From assembly GCF_012726295.1 (NCBI RefSeq), contig NZ_JABAOB010000006.1:62001-126000 (forward strand): a DNA stretch of 64,000 bases, in the 5' to 3' direction. This document shows, in pieces, positions 8,307 through 16,809 of the stretch. Source of the DNA: Chitinophaga sp. Ak27 (GTDB lineage Bacteria > Bacteroidota > Bacteroidia > Chitinophagales > Chitinophagaceae). A model generated the notes under the pieces. That model made no database searches. It worked only from the letters and a program-made list of their open reading frames with translations, and was not told the origin of the DNA. Numbering within the stretch: the stretch's first letter is position 1; the number at the start of each line of letters is the position of its first letter. The position numbers and the translations under genes are program-made.

Positions 8307-9200
8307 TTATTCCGTCATATTTTGCCGCGCAAACCGGATAAAAAGCTGGCAAAGTTTATCCTGTAAGCCCTGCAGGTACGTAAAATGGAGCTTTCTCACC
8401 AGCTTGAAGTTTTTTACCGGCAAAATGGTAAACTCTCCCAGTTCCAGCTCACGTTGCACCGCCTGCAGGGAAATAAAGGCGGCACAGGGTGAATGGTGAA
8501 GGTATGATTTGATGCTTTCCGTACTACCCATATACATGGCTACATTCAGATCGGTGATCTTTAACTTTAACCGTTTCAGCTCTTCGGTAATTACCTCCAG
8601 CGTACCGGAGCCATGTTCCCGCATCAGCAGGGGAATGGTTTTGAGGTCGGCAGCGGTAAGGGGTTCTCCATTGCCATAACGGTGCTTTACATTCCCTACC
8701 AGCACAATTTCATCTTTCGCAAACTCCACGTACTTCAATAATGGATTTTTGGAACTACCTTCTATGATACCCAGCTGTATCGTTTTTTCAAACAGCGCCT
8801 GCTCAATCTGCTCCGTATTACCGTTGGTTAATGATGTTTTTACATCCGGGTACCGTTGGTTGAACTTAGCCAGCAGCGGCGGTATGAGGTATTGGGCAAT
8901 GGTGGTGCTGGCTCCTATGGGCAGCAAACCACCCTGCATATGTTTTAACTGATTAACGTCGTATTCCAGGTTCCGGTAGTCGGTAAAAATGATTTCTGCG
9001 TGATGCATGACCAGCATACCGGCGCGGGTTAATTTAATTTTGTTGCCTATCCTTTCAAAGAGAGCCATTCCCAGTTGTTGCTCCAGCTCATGAATATGCT
9101 TGGTCACAGCAGGTTGGGAAATATATAACTCCTCTGCAGCTTTGGTAAAGCTTAGGCGTTTGGCGACGGTATGAAATACCCTGAGTCTGAAATCGAACAT
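8307..9200 (-). CDS. LysR-type transcriptional regulator
   Basis: A 297-aa regulator starting at the ATG at 9200; the longer open frame upstream has no family similarity. The N-terminal winged HTH (about 1-60) contains LSFTKAAEELYISQPAVTKHIHELE, nearly the LysR consensus. The remaining part is the periplasmic-binding-protein-like effector domain (PIGASTTIAQYLIPPLLAKF). It is the last gene of a four-gene minus-strand operon and starts 22 bases after the stop of the substrate-binding protein gene. CysB-like LysR proteins respond to sulfur compounds, and the operon context fits that, but the effector is inferred only. Confidence 0.87.
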   Translation of the reverse strand: MFDFRLRVFHTVAKRLSFTKAAEELYISQPAVTKHIHELEQQLGMALFERIGNKIKLTRAGMLVMHHAEIIFTDYRNLEYDVNQLKHMQGGLLPIGASTTIAQYLIPPLLAKFNQRYPDVKTSLTNGNTEQIEQALFEKTIQLGIIEGSSKNPLLKYVEFAKDEIVLVGNVKHRYGNGEPLTAADLKTIPLLMREHGSGTLEVITEELKRLKLKITDLNVAMYMGSTESIKSYLHHSPCAAFISLQAVQRELELGEFTILPVKNFKLVRKLHFTYLQGLQDKLCQLFIRFARQNMTE

Positions 9201-9222
9201 GCAATAAAAGTACAAAATAACC

Positions 9223-10140
9223 TTACAACTCAGGCGGGGCAAAGCCAAAGTGTTTATAAATCTGTTGCCCTCGTGTTCCCATCAGGAAATCCATAAAATC
9301 TTTTGCGGCCTGCGGATGAGGGGCTGATTTAAGAATACCCGCCCAATAAGTAGCCCTGATATTTTCTTTTTCAGGGATCTTAACCAGGCTTATGGGATGC
9401 CCGATCATTTGCTGGTACCAGGCTTCGGTAAACCATACGGGGCCGGCATCTGCCTGTTTATACAGGATGCGCAGCGGGGTTTCCCGGTGATGAATTTTAG
9501 TCAGATAAGTACTGCCTTGGGCGGTCTTATCTTTCATGATAGCTTCCTTCAGGGAGGGGCCGCCGGCCTTCACATAGGCTTCTTCTATACGTTTGCCAAT
9601 GCCTTCCCAGGCAGGGTTGGGCATGGCCACCTGTATATCCTTGCGGCCCAGGTCTTTCAACCCGTTAATCTTTTTTGGATTGCCCTTTTGTACCATAATG
9701 GCCAGCATGTTGTCAGCATAGTTCCTTACCAGGGAAAAGCTGTCTTTCAGCTGATCAATGCGACTTTTGCCAGCGGTATAAATATCTGGCCGTATGGCTA
9801 TACGAAGATTTCCCATTACCAGGGAGCCGGTAAGGATTTGCTGCGCCAGTATACCTGGTGGCAGTGTTTCCGCAAATACCCGTTGGTACTGAGGATACGC
9901 CTGTTTGAAATCATGGATGAGCGAGTCTATCACCATAAACTGGTTACCGGCAAAGAAGATTACCAGCTGCGGGTCTATGATATCGCCATATAGATCGGGC
10001 GCATTATCGATGCCAGGTACGGTAAACGATACACCAGCAGCCAGTGGTGTATTCCAGGGTGGGTCGAACCGGTGATCCTGGGCATATATTTCCCCGGCCA
10101 ATAATACCATTACTATCAGCCATGTTGCAAAGTACTTCAT
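9223..10140 (-). CDS. Periplasmic substrate-binding protein (ModA-like)
   Basis: A 305-aa protein with a cleavable signal peptide (ends IYAQ) and a type 2 periplasmic-binding fold. Recognisable pieces are VIFFAGNQFMVIDSLIHDF, FAETLPPGILAQQI, MPNPAWEGIG and IHHRETPLRI, which resemble molybdate/tungstate/sulfate oxyanion-binding proteins. No permease or ATPase gene is nearby. It therefore probably either serves a transporter encoded elsewhere or acts as an oxyanion sensor or chaperone for the redox proteins of the same operon. It is 10 bases from the DsrE gene upstream and 22 from the LysR gene downstream. Confidence 0.8.
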   Translation of the reverse strand: MKYFATWLIVMVLLAGEIYAQDHRFDPPWNTPLAAGVSFTVPGIDNAPDLYGDIIDPQLVIFFAGNQFMVIDSLIHDFKQAYPQYQRVFAETLPPGILAQQILTGSLVMGNLRIAIRPDIYTAGKSRIDQLKDSFSLVRNYADNMLAIMVQKGNPKKINGLKDLGRKDIQVAMPNPAWEGIGKRIEEAYVKAGGPSLKEAIMKDKTAQGSTYLTKIHHRETPLRILYKQADAGPVWFTEAWYQQMIGHPISLVKIPEKENIRATYWAGILKSAPHPQAAKDFMDFLMGTRGQQIYKHFGFAPPEL

Positions 10141-10150
10141 GTATTTTCGT

Positions 10151-10570
10151 TTATGGGTGTACGTAATGCCAGCCTTCAGACTGTTTGATAATTAATTCAC
10201 CATTACCGCTGGGCGTATATTGAACAAAAGGAAAAAGTTCGTCTTTGGTGATATTCCTTTCCCGCATGGTGTTTTCGCATTCTACCAAGATAACACCTTT
10301 ATTCAGCAGGTCTTGCAACAGCGATTCATAAGGCTTATCTTTTTTATAGGCAGTAACGCCGCCGCCGTGGGCTACCAGTTCTATGGTTACTTTGTTCTGC
10401 AACCGGGGATCTTCCAAGGCATTTTTTATGTTACGTAACGTATTGCGAATTACTTTGTCATCGTCACTGTTGAGCTGATAAACAGCTTTGTACTTCGATC
10501 TGTGCTGGCTCATGGCATACTGTGTACCCAGCAGGCTAAAAACACAAAGGAGAAAAATTAGCTTCTTCAT
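10151..10570 (-). CDS. DsrE/DsrF-family sulfur-relay-like protein, exported
   Basis: A 139-aa protein with an N-terminal signal peptide (MKKLIFLLCVFSLLGTQYAMS) followed by a DsrE-like domain. The pattern KYKAVYQLNSDD, IELVAHGGGVTAY, VECENTMRERNIT and IKQSEGWHYVHP matches the exported DsrE family. The Cys in VECENTM sits where the sulfur-carrying Cys of DsrE proteins is expected. Exported DsrE-like proteins are common next to sulfur-oxidation genes. It lies 21 bases after the cytochrome gene and 10 bases before the binding-protein gene, so the three are one transcript. Confidence 0.82.
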   Translation of the reverse strand: MKKLIFLLCVFSLLGTQYAMSQHRSKYKAVYQLNSDDDKVIRNTLRNIKNALEDPRLQNKVTIELVAHGGGVTAYKKDKPYESLLQDLLNKGVILVECENTMRERNITKDELFPFVQYTPSGNGELIIKQSEGWHYVHP

Positions 10571-10591
10571 AAGGCGTTTAAATGTTTACGA

Positions 10592-11587
10592 TTAATGTTG
10601 CATGGAAGTATAAGGCCCGTATTTATGCTGTGTTTCGGAGTATGCATCTGCATACGGACCAAATGGAAAATCAATAGGTTTTTGTTTTATGTCCTTCCAA
10701 TCGGCCGACTGATCTTTATGCGGCCTTGGTTGTGAGTTAATAAATGCGGCTACATCCCAGGCTTCTTCATCGGTAAGCCGGGTGCTGTTGTAATCTACGC
10801 CAAAAGGCATATTGTATTTTACATAACCTGCAAAGGTGCTCAGGCGATATAGGCCGGCGCCATCATTGTAGCTGTGAGGGCCCCATAGCGGCGGATATAC
10901 GTAGGTGACACTATCGGGATTCTTTACGCCTTCTCCCTGGTTGCCATGGCAGGTTTTGCATTGCTGCGTATATACTTTAGCGCCTTTTTCCGGGTTGGCT
11001 GCGCGCGACAGCAACGCCAGTTTGGGAATGCCGCTACCGGTTGGTTTTTCACCGGGGGATACTCCGGTGCCCAGCCATTCGATATAGGCCCTGATGGCGC
11101 CTATTTCCCGTGAATTGGTATCTGGTGCAGTACCGTTTAAGCTGCGTTCAAAACAGTCGCTGATACGCTTGTTCAGCGTTTCTACACTGTTGGACCTAGC
11201 CCTGAATTTAGGGTAGGAGCGGGCGGTGGTGCTGTAGTTATTACCAAATGGTTTGGTGCCGGCCTGCAGGTGGCAGTTCTGACAATTCATACCATTGGTG
11301 AGCGGGCGTATACTCCCGTTAGGGCCAAAGAAAGTGGCTGTTTCGCGAATCAGTGCCTGCCCATAAAGCACGGTGATACCGGCTTCGCCGTTGGGCAGGG
11401 TGTTGGCGGCGGGCGGTTGCCAGGGTGTAGCCGCCGGCTCTGGTACGCCGGCCGCCGGGCCCAAATGCATAAGTGGACGAACGGATAACAAATAGGTTTC
11501 TATACCTACCAATAATGCTAAAATAAGCAGGCATATCAGGGCTCCGGATAAGACCCGCTTATAACGTTGAACTTTTCTGGCTTCCAT
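10592..11587 (-). CDS. Dihaem cytochrome c, thiosulfate dehydrogenase (TsdA)-like
   Basis: A 331-aa protein anchored by an N-terminal membrane helix (about 12-34) and facing the periplasm. Two haem c sites are present: CQNCH at 102-106 and CKTCH at 210-214. Between them is KRISDCFERSLNG, whose Cys145 occupies the position of the unusual Cys haem ligand of TsdA, and YIEWLGTG. After the second haem come PPLWGPHSYNDGAG and KYNMPFG, with Met260 as the likely second axial ligand. TsdA oxidises thiosulfate to tetrathionate or runs the reverse. Direction and substrate cannot be settled from sequence. It is the first gene of a four-gene operon with DsrE, a binding protein and LysR. Confidence 0.83.
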   Translation of the reverse strand: MEARKVQRYKRVLSGALICLLILALLVGIETYLLSVRPLMHLGPAAGVPEPAATPWQPPAANTLPNGEAGITVLYGQALIRETATFFGPNGSIRPLTNGMNCQNCHLQAGTKPFGNNYSTTARSYPKFRARSNSVETLNKRISDCFERSLNGTAPDTNSREIGAIRAYIEWLGTGVSPGEKPTGSGIPKLALLSRAANPEKGAKVYTQQCKTCHGNQGEGVKNPDSVTYVYPPLWGPHSYNDGAGLYRLSTFAGYVKYNMPFGVDYNSTRLTDEEAWDVAAFINSQPRPHKDQSADWKDIKQKPIDFPFGPYADAYSETQHKYGPYTSMQH

Positions 11588-11744
11588 TTGAAATTACAGG
11601 TTGGTGGAATGATGCTACAAAGGTAGCCGTCCCCCAAAGCGATGTCAAATAACTAATAACTATTACTGATAACATTTAGTTATAGACACCAGGTAATAAA
11701 AACGTGAAGCGATAAAAATAAGTAAAAATATTTTTAAAAGAAAA

Positions 11745-11770
11745 CCCCGTACAGCAACAACTGTACGGGG
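11745..11770 (-). terminator. Intrinsic terminator of the Lys/Ala-rich protein gene
   Basis: CCCCGTACAG and CTGTACGGGG form a perfect 10-bp stem with a 6-base loop. On the minus strand it is followed by TTTTCTTTT, so it ends transcription from the gene at 11811-12152. Confidence 0.85.
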
Positions 11771-11810
11771 CTCTGGAAATTAAATATTTAGCGTTAGTCA
11801 GACGACCAGG

Positions 11811-12152
11811 TTATGCTTTTTTCTTGCCTGCGTTCTTGTTGTTTGATTTGTAACGCATGTCAGGAGTACCGTCTTTTTTAGTTGGACCTGCTGGAGCGGC
11901 AGCAGCTTTGTTGGCTTTAAAGCGCTTATCAGGAGTACCATCTTTCTTGGTAGGACCAGCAGGAACAGCGGGAGTTGCCGGAGTAGCAGCAGTGGCCTTC
12001 TTCTCTACTTTTTCAGCTTTCTTTTCAACCTTCTCAGTTTTAGCCTTGGTTGCCTTTACTTCTTTTTTTGCTGCAGTTGCAGGTGCCTGTGCCATTACGG
12101 TGAAACCCATAAACATGGCCAGTAATCCGGTGAGGAGCTTTTTCATGATCAA
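11811..12152 (-). CDS. Small exported Lys/Ala-rich repeat protein
   Basis: A 113-aa protein. A signal peptide (MKKLLTGLLAMFMGFTVMAQA) precedes a strongly basic low-complexity part made of KVEKKAEKVEKKA repeats. Two copies of PAGPTKKDGTPD-x-R-(F/Y)-K-x-N follow, near residues 65-80 and 91-106. Small Bacteroidota proteins with this GPTKKDGTPDMRYK motif are usually left hypothetical. The motif copies suggest a binding repeat; an envelope or polyanion-binding role is only inference. The start is ATG at 12152 or, two codons later, the ATG of MKK. It is a single-gene unit with its own terminator. Confidence 0.72.
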   Translation of the reverse strand: MIMKKLLTGLLAMFMGFTVMAQAPATAAKKEVKATKAKTEKVEKKAEKVEKKATAATPATPAVPAGPTKKDGTPDKRFKANKAAAAPAGPTKKDGTPDMRYKSNNKNAGKKKA

Positions 12153-12229
12153 ATATGTTTTATGAAAATTTAAGCTTTTTTCTCCATTGCTGTATCCGCC
12201 AGGCTTTATTTTTAAGCAATATTTAATAA

Positions 12230-14188
12230 TTAATTTTTATCTACCCACATGCCGTTTTCGCGGATCAGGTTAATAAGTTCATTCACTGCTACCTCGCTGT
12301 TAAGGCCTCTTTTCACGATTTCTTTCCCTCTGTACAGGGTAATTTTACCTACACCGCTTCCCACGTATCCAAAATCGGCATCGGCCATTTCGCCTGGTCC
12401 ATTTACAATACAACCCATGATGGCAATTTTAACGCCTTTCAGGTGATGGGTTACCGCCCGTATTCTGGCAGTGGTTTCCTGTAAGTCAAATAAGGTGCGG
12501 CCGCAGGAAGGGCAGGAAATATATTCTGTTTTGGAAATACGGGTACGGGTAGCCTGCAAGATACCAAAGGCAATATTGTTGAGCGTAGCATTTTCGCCGG
12601 CAACAGGCGCCTGGTTGGTCAGCCATATGCCATCGCCGAAGCCATCCAGCAGGAGAGCGCCAGCTTCGGTAGCATGGTGGATGAGGTGTTCATCGGCCGT
12701 CGGCTGTTGACTGATACTTTGTATGATTACCGGTACTTTGATATTGTCGGTGAGCAGGGAAATAAATAAACGCCTAATGGCAGCCATCGCATTGCTGCCG
12801 GTGGCAGTGGCCACCAGTACGGTATTGGCGGCAACGGCTGGTTGTTGCAATTGGTGGAGTAGCTCCTGCTGGTAAGCGTCACTGTTGTTACAGTTGTATT
12901 GTACAAAGTTCACCGGCGCGGTTTGGCCATTGGCCAGGGCTAGTACGTATTGTGCGGCGGTAAAGTAAGGCACTATCTCAGTGGAAGAAGCTGTGCGCTG
13001 CCAGTGGTCGGCATCTACTACCACGCGAAGGGTGCCCGGTAAGCCGAAGCCAGGAACTTGTTTGCCGGTATACAGGTAGTCTGCGGCTGCATCTCCGATG
13101 TTCCATTTATCGCTGGGGACATCGTAAACGTAGCCGATAGCTTGCAGGTGTTCGGGTTCAAGTGCGGCCTGCTGGCTGTAATCAGCCACTACCACCGGTA
13201 CTTGTTTTTCGCCGGTATTTTCTACGGCCACACTTTCCCGGCGTTGGTATTCAAACGGGGAATAGGGCACCTGTGTAACCGGTTGGAGCGCAATAGTGTC
13301 CTGGCGGTTGGCATAGCGTTTCACGATATCCTTACATACCGGGAGTTCAAATTCAGGATCTTCTGTGAGAGATACGCGGATAGTATCGCCAACACCATCT
13401 TCGAGCAGGGTACCGATGCCGATAGCCGATTTAATACGGCCATCTTCACCATCGCCGGCTTCTGTAACGCCCAGGTGCAGCGGGTAGCAATGTCCCAGCT
13501 CCTGTTGCATGGTTTGTACCAGCAGGCGGTACGCCTGTACCATTACCTGCGGATTGCTGGCTTTCATGCTCAACACTATGTTGCGGTAGTGCAGATCTTC
13601 CGCGATACGTAAGAACTCCATGGCGCTTTCCACCATACCCATGGGGGTATCGCCATAGCGGCTCATGATGCGATCGCTAAGGGAACCATGGTTGGTGCCT
13701 ATGCGCATAGCGGTACCGTATTCTTTACAGATCTTTACCAGCGGGGAAAAACGCTCCCGGATACGGTCTATCTCTTCCTGGTATTCGCTGTCGGTATAAT
13801 CAATCTGTTCAAATTTCTTTTTATCTACATAATTCCCGGGGTTTACACGCACTTTTTCCACGATACGGGCAGCAATTTCCGCGGCATTGGGAGTAAAGTG
13901 AATATCGGCTACCAGGGGAGTTGTATATCCTTGTTTACGAAGTTCGTTCTTGATAACCAATAAGTTATCCGCTTCTTTCTTACTGGGAGCGGTAATTCTT
14001 ACCAGCTCAGCCCCTGCTTCAATACAGCGGATGGTTTGGGCTACAGTGGCCGCAGTATCCATGGTATCGGTGGTGGTCATCGTTTGAATGCGCACCGGGT
14101 TAAAGTTACCAATGATCAGATCTCCCACCTTTACTTCCAGGGTGGCCAGTCGCTTATATTCTGTTAAAGAGTTGCAATAGAGTTGCAT
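12230..14188 (-). CDS. ispG: 4-hydroxy-3-methylbut-2-enyl diphosphate synthase
   Basis: IspG (GcpE) catalyses the reductive conversion of MEcPP to HMBPP in the non-mevalonate isoprenoid pathway, using a [4Fe-4S] cluster. At 652 aa this is the long three-domain form found in Bacteroidota, Chlamydiae and plants. The N-terminal TIM barrel (about 1-290) includes PVRIQTMTTTDTMDTAATVAQ and VRVNPGNY. A large insert (about 290-530) follows, and then the cluster domain with CPSCG and MGCIVNGPGEMADADFGYVG. The cluster Cys residues are present. It starts at ATG 14188 behind a TAACTTTG box and is monocistronic. Confidence 0.96.
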   Translation of the reverse strand: MQLYCNSLTEYKRLATLEVKVGDLIIGNFNPVRIQTMTTTDTMDTAATVAQTIRCIEAGAELVRITAPSKKEADNLLVIKNELRKQGYTTPLVADIHFTPNAAEIAARIVEKVRVNPGNYVDKKKFEQIDYTDSEYQEEIDRIRERFSPLVKICKEYGTAMRIGTNHGSLSDRIMSRYGDTPMGMVESAMEFLRIAEDLHYRNIVLSMKASNPQVMVQAYRLLVQTMQQELGHCYPLHLGVTEAGDGEDGRIKSAIGIGTLLEDGVGDTIRVSLTEDPEFELPVCKDIVKRYANRQDTIALQPVTQVPYSPFEYQRRESVAVENTGEKQVPVVVADYSQQAALEPEHLQAIGYVYDVPSDKWNIGDAAADYLYTGKQVPGFGLPGTLRVVVDADHWQRTASSTEIVPYFTAAQYVLALANGQTAPVNFVQYNCNNSDAYQQELLHQLQQPAVAANTVLVATATGSNAMAAIRRLFISLLTDNIKVPVIIQSISQQPTADEHLIHHATEAGALLLDGFGDGIWLTNQAPVAGENATLNNIAFGILQATRTRISKTEYISCPSCGRTLFDLQETTARIRAVTHHLKGVKIAIMGCIVNGPGEMADADFGYVGSGVGKITLYRGKEIVKRGLNSEVAVNELINLIRENGMWVDKN

Positions 14189-14210
14189 ACATTTTTGTTT
14201 TCCTGCGGAG

Positions 14211-14218
14211 CAAAGTTA
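14211..14218 (-). promoter_or_regulatory. TAnnTTTG promoter box for ispG
   Basis: On the minus strand the bases read TAACTTTG, a match to the Bacteroidota -7 element, 23 bases before the ispG ATG. No clear -33 TTTG was found, so the support is the box and its position only. Confidence 0.5.
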
Positions 14219-14362
14219 GTAAACATGTAGGGTAAAAATTTGCTAAAATGGCGCTCCGAAAGCCGGCAATTACCGCTACGGCTTAAAGCTACATTAAATT
14301 CCACGAACGGCAGAAGCAGGGGACAGGAAATAGGGGATAAAGGCGTAATTTCGGACTTCCAT

Positions 14363-15226
14363 ATGTTAGTGAATAAAAGCATAGATATTCCTTATCAGCA
14401 ACTACCTTTCAAAGGGCAGTTCAATGTAGCACCATTGGGTATATTCCGCAATGAGCTCACCGACCAGCCCCATCGCCATGATCATTTCCAGATTATCTGG
14501 ATAACCAGGGGCAAAGGCAGGCATATGGTGGATTTTGTTTGGTATGAAGTAGAGGACAATATGATTTTTCTGCTCCGTCCGGGACAGGTACATCAGCTGG
14601 ACTGCGAACGGGAAGGCCATTTCCTGTACTTCACCGAGCAGTTTTATTTTACCAATAAGCATGATAAGGAAACGCTCTACGATTTTACCAACTTGTTCGA
14701 CAACTGGCATGGATATGCTCCTATTACCATCAGTAATCATACCTCAACATCATTGCACGGCCTGATCTCGCTCATGGCGCAGGAGAAAACTACCGCGCCT
14801 CATTGTAGCCAGGGGATTGTAAAGCATTACCTCAACGCCTTTCTGTTGCTTATTGAACGGGAGAAAAAGCGCAATGCGGCAGAAACGATGATGCCTTTTA
14901 CCCACGACGCCCGCGTAGTGCAATTACGCCGCTTGCTCGAACAACATTACAGAACGGAGCACCAGGTGGCTTTTTACGCCAACGCCTTTGCACTCACGCC
15001 TAAAAGACTAAACGAAATCACTAAAGAAACGGCGGGCCGCACCGTTACCGAACTACTTCACGATCGTATTGTACTCGAATCCAAACGTAATCTGGCCTTT
15101 AGTCATAAAAGTGTCAAGGAGATCTGCTATGAGCTTGGATTTGAGGACCCTGCTTACTTTAGCCGTTTTTTTAAAAATAATACAGGGATCTCTCCACAGG
15201 ATTTCCGGGACATGATGTTCAAATAG
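14363..15226 (+). CDS. AraC family transcriptional regulator
   Basis: A 287-aa regulator with an N-terminal cupin-type effector domain (HRHDHFQIIWITRGKGRHMVDF, then LLRPGQVHQLD) and a C-terminal AraC double HTH. The HTH region covers about residues 185-285, with SKRNLAFSHKSVKEICYELGFEDPAYFSRFFKNNTGISPQDFR, quoted here only as a region. The ATG at 14363 is preferred over an upstream start because the effector domain begins just after it. It lies directly upstream of and codirectional with the efflux operon, whose promoter region carries a tandem repeat fitting an AraC site. It is probably the local activator. Confidence 0.88.
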   Translation: MLVNKSIDIPYQQLPFKGQFNVAPLGIFRNELTDQPHRHDHFQIIWITRGKGRHMVDFVWYEVEDNMIFLLRPGQVHQLDCEREGHFLYFTEQFYFTNKHDKETLYDFTNLFDNWHGYAPITISNHTSTSLHGLISLMAQEKTTAPHCSQGIVKHYLNAFLLLIEREKKRNAAETMMPFTHDARVVQLRRLLEQHYRTEHQVAFYANAFALTPKRLNEITKETAGRTVTELLHDRIVLESKRNLAFSHKSVKEICYELGFEDPAYFSRFFKNNTGISPQDFRDMMFK

Positions 15227-15250
15227 TCCAAGTCAATGGATAAATAGTCC
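15221..15250 (+). promoter_or_regulatory. Direct repeat, candidate AraC-regulator site
   Basis: AAATAGTCC occurs at 15221-15229 and again at 15242-15250, exactly 21 bases apart (two helical turns). The first copy overlaps the stop codon of the araC-type gene and the second ends 24 bases before a TATATTTG promoter box. Direct repeats at this spacing are the usual layout of AraC-family binding sites. Confidence 0.5.
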
Positions 15251-15274
15251 TAACACCCTCCTTTTACCCCGGGG

Positions 15275-15282
15275 TATATTTG
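15275..15282 (+). promoter_or_regulatory. TAnnTTTG promoter box of the efflux operon
   Basis: TATATTTG lies 56 bases before the tolC-type start codon and just downstream of the 21-bp-spaced direct repeat. There is no good -33 TTTG, as expected for a promoter that needs an activator. Confidence 0.5.
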
Positions 15283-15338
15283 CGTACTTATTTGCCAACC
15301 CTTATCAACGGCAATTTTTAGACGCTATAGATTAATAT

Positions 15339-16754
15339 ATGAACATCTGGAAACCGCTTTTCCTGCTGGCATTGTCGGCAGGTTGCAGTACAGCGGCTGT
15401 GATGGGTCAAACCCGCCCGCTAACCCTGCAGGAAGCATTACAAACAGGCCTGAAAAATTATCAGTCCATTAAGGCTAAAGAAAACTATGCTAAAGCAGCT
15501 ACAGAAAACATCAGCGCAGTTAAAAGGGAATATCTACCTGATCTGAATCTCGCCGCACAGAATAGTTATGGTACCGTAAATGGAGAAAATGGCCCCACCT
15601 GGGGATATAAAGGCTGGACTACCGGCGCTTCCGGCCCGGCTATGCCGTCACAAAACTGGAATGCCGCCTTCGGCGGGCTATACCTGGCCAATATCAGCTG
15701 GGATGTGATTACATTCGGACGTCAACATGCCAAAGTATTGGCCGCTAAAGAACAACTGAACACCAGCCAGGCCGACCTGGAACAGGAAAAATTTGAACAA
15801 CAGGTACGTATCGCCGGCGCCTATCTCAACCTGCTGGCTGCACAGCGGCTCAGAGGGTCTATGGAGTCTAACCTCAAAAGGGCGGAAGACCTTCGGCGCC
15901 TGATCGTTTCTAGGGCTTTGAATGGTCTCACTGCCGGAGTAGACAGCTCTATCGCCAATGCAGAAGTATCCAAAGCACAGCTAACGCTTATAGATGCCGT
16001 GAACTATGAAAATGCGCAACGCAATAAGCTTGCGGAAATGATGGATATACCCGACCAGGATTTTACACTGGATACTACTTTCGTGATCAAAATACCTAAT
16101 CAGCTGCTGGAAACTGTATCAGCGGAGGATACTGTGTCGCTAAAGGCACAACCCCTGCTCCGTTTATTTGGCTCCAGGATATCATTGAGCGAAGCCAATC
16201 AGCAGCTGCTTAGCAAAAATGCCATGCCCCGCCTGTCATTTATGGGCGTCATGCAAACCCGTGGCTCTGGCTTTGATTACGACTACGGGGTTGCTAACCC
16301 TTCGCATTTCAGCCAGGGGTATTGGTCAGGCATAAAGCCACAGGTAGCCAACTATCTGGTTGGGCTGAATCTTTCCTGGACAGTGACCGACCTGTGGCGC
16401 ACCCATGCACAGGTAGCCCGTCAGCATTACACAACAGAAGGACTTAAGAACGAATACAACCAAACATATAATCGCCTGCAACACCAGCTGCAATTGTCGG
16501 AACAACAAATAGAAAATGCAGTGAAGAAATACCGGGAAGCCCCCGTTGGTCTGAAAGCCGCTAGTGACGCTTTCCTACAGAAAAGTACGCTGTATGAAAA
16601 CGGGTTATCCAATATCGCAGACCTGGCCCAGGCCCTTTATAATATTAATCGTGCAGAAACAGACCGTGATATTGCCTACAACGGCGTATGGCAGGCCATC
16701 CTGTATAAGTCTGCTACCGTAGGAGATTTGCAGTTGTTTCTGAACCAGCTTTGA
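15339..16754 (+). CDS. TolC family outer-membrane efflux channel
   Basis: A 471-aa outer membrane factor. The signal peptide ends at AAVMGQ, then RPLTLQEALQTGLKNYQSIKAKE opens the first of two repeats of long helices and barrel strands typical of TolC/OprM. The internal coiled-coil regions include KVLAAKEQLNTSQADLEQEK and QQIENAVKKYREAP. It forms the trimeric exit duct for the RND pump encoded immediately downstream (56-base gap). The gene order channel-pump-adaptor differs from the usual adaptor-pump-channel order of proteobacteria. Confidence 0.9.
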   Translation: MNIWKPLFLLALSAGCSTAAVMGQTRPLTLQEALQTGLKNYQSIKAKENYAKAATENISAVKREYLPDLNLAAQNSYGTVNGENGPTWGYKGWTTGASGPAMPSQNWNAAFGGLYLANISWDVITFGRQHAKVLAAKEQLNTSQADLEQEKFEQQVRIAGAYLNLLAAQRLRGSMESNLKRAEDLRRLIVSRALNGLTAGVDSSIANAEVSKAQLTLIDAVNYENAQRNKLAEMMDIPDQDFTLDTTFVIKIPNQLLETVSAEDTVSLKAQPLLRLFGSRISLSEANQQLLSKNAMPRLSFMGVMQTRGSGFDYDYGVANPSHFSQGYWSGIKPQVANYLVGLNLSWTVTDLWRTHAQVARQHYTTEGLKNEYNQTYNRLQHQLQLSEQQIENAVKKYREAPVGLKAASDAFLQKSTLYENGLSNIADLAQALYNINRAETDRDIAYNGVWQAILYKSATVGDLQLFLNQL

Positions 16755-16809
16755 GTGGGAGTGAAAGTGAGCGTTAAACAGCCAATCATCATTTTTTGAA
16801 CGAGTATTT

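Noticed and set aside
14240-14362. Extended start of the AraC regulator
   Set aside because: The 41 extra residues are basic, low in structure and overlap the ispG promoter region; the effector domain begins right after the ATG at 14363.
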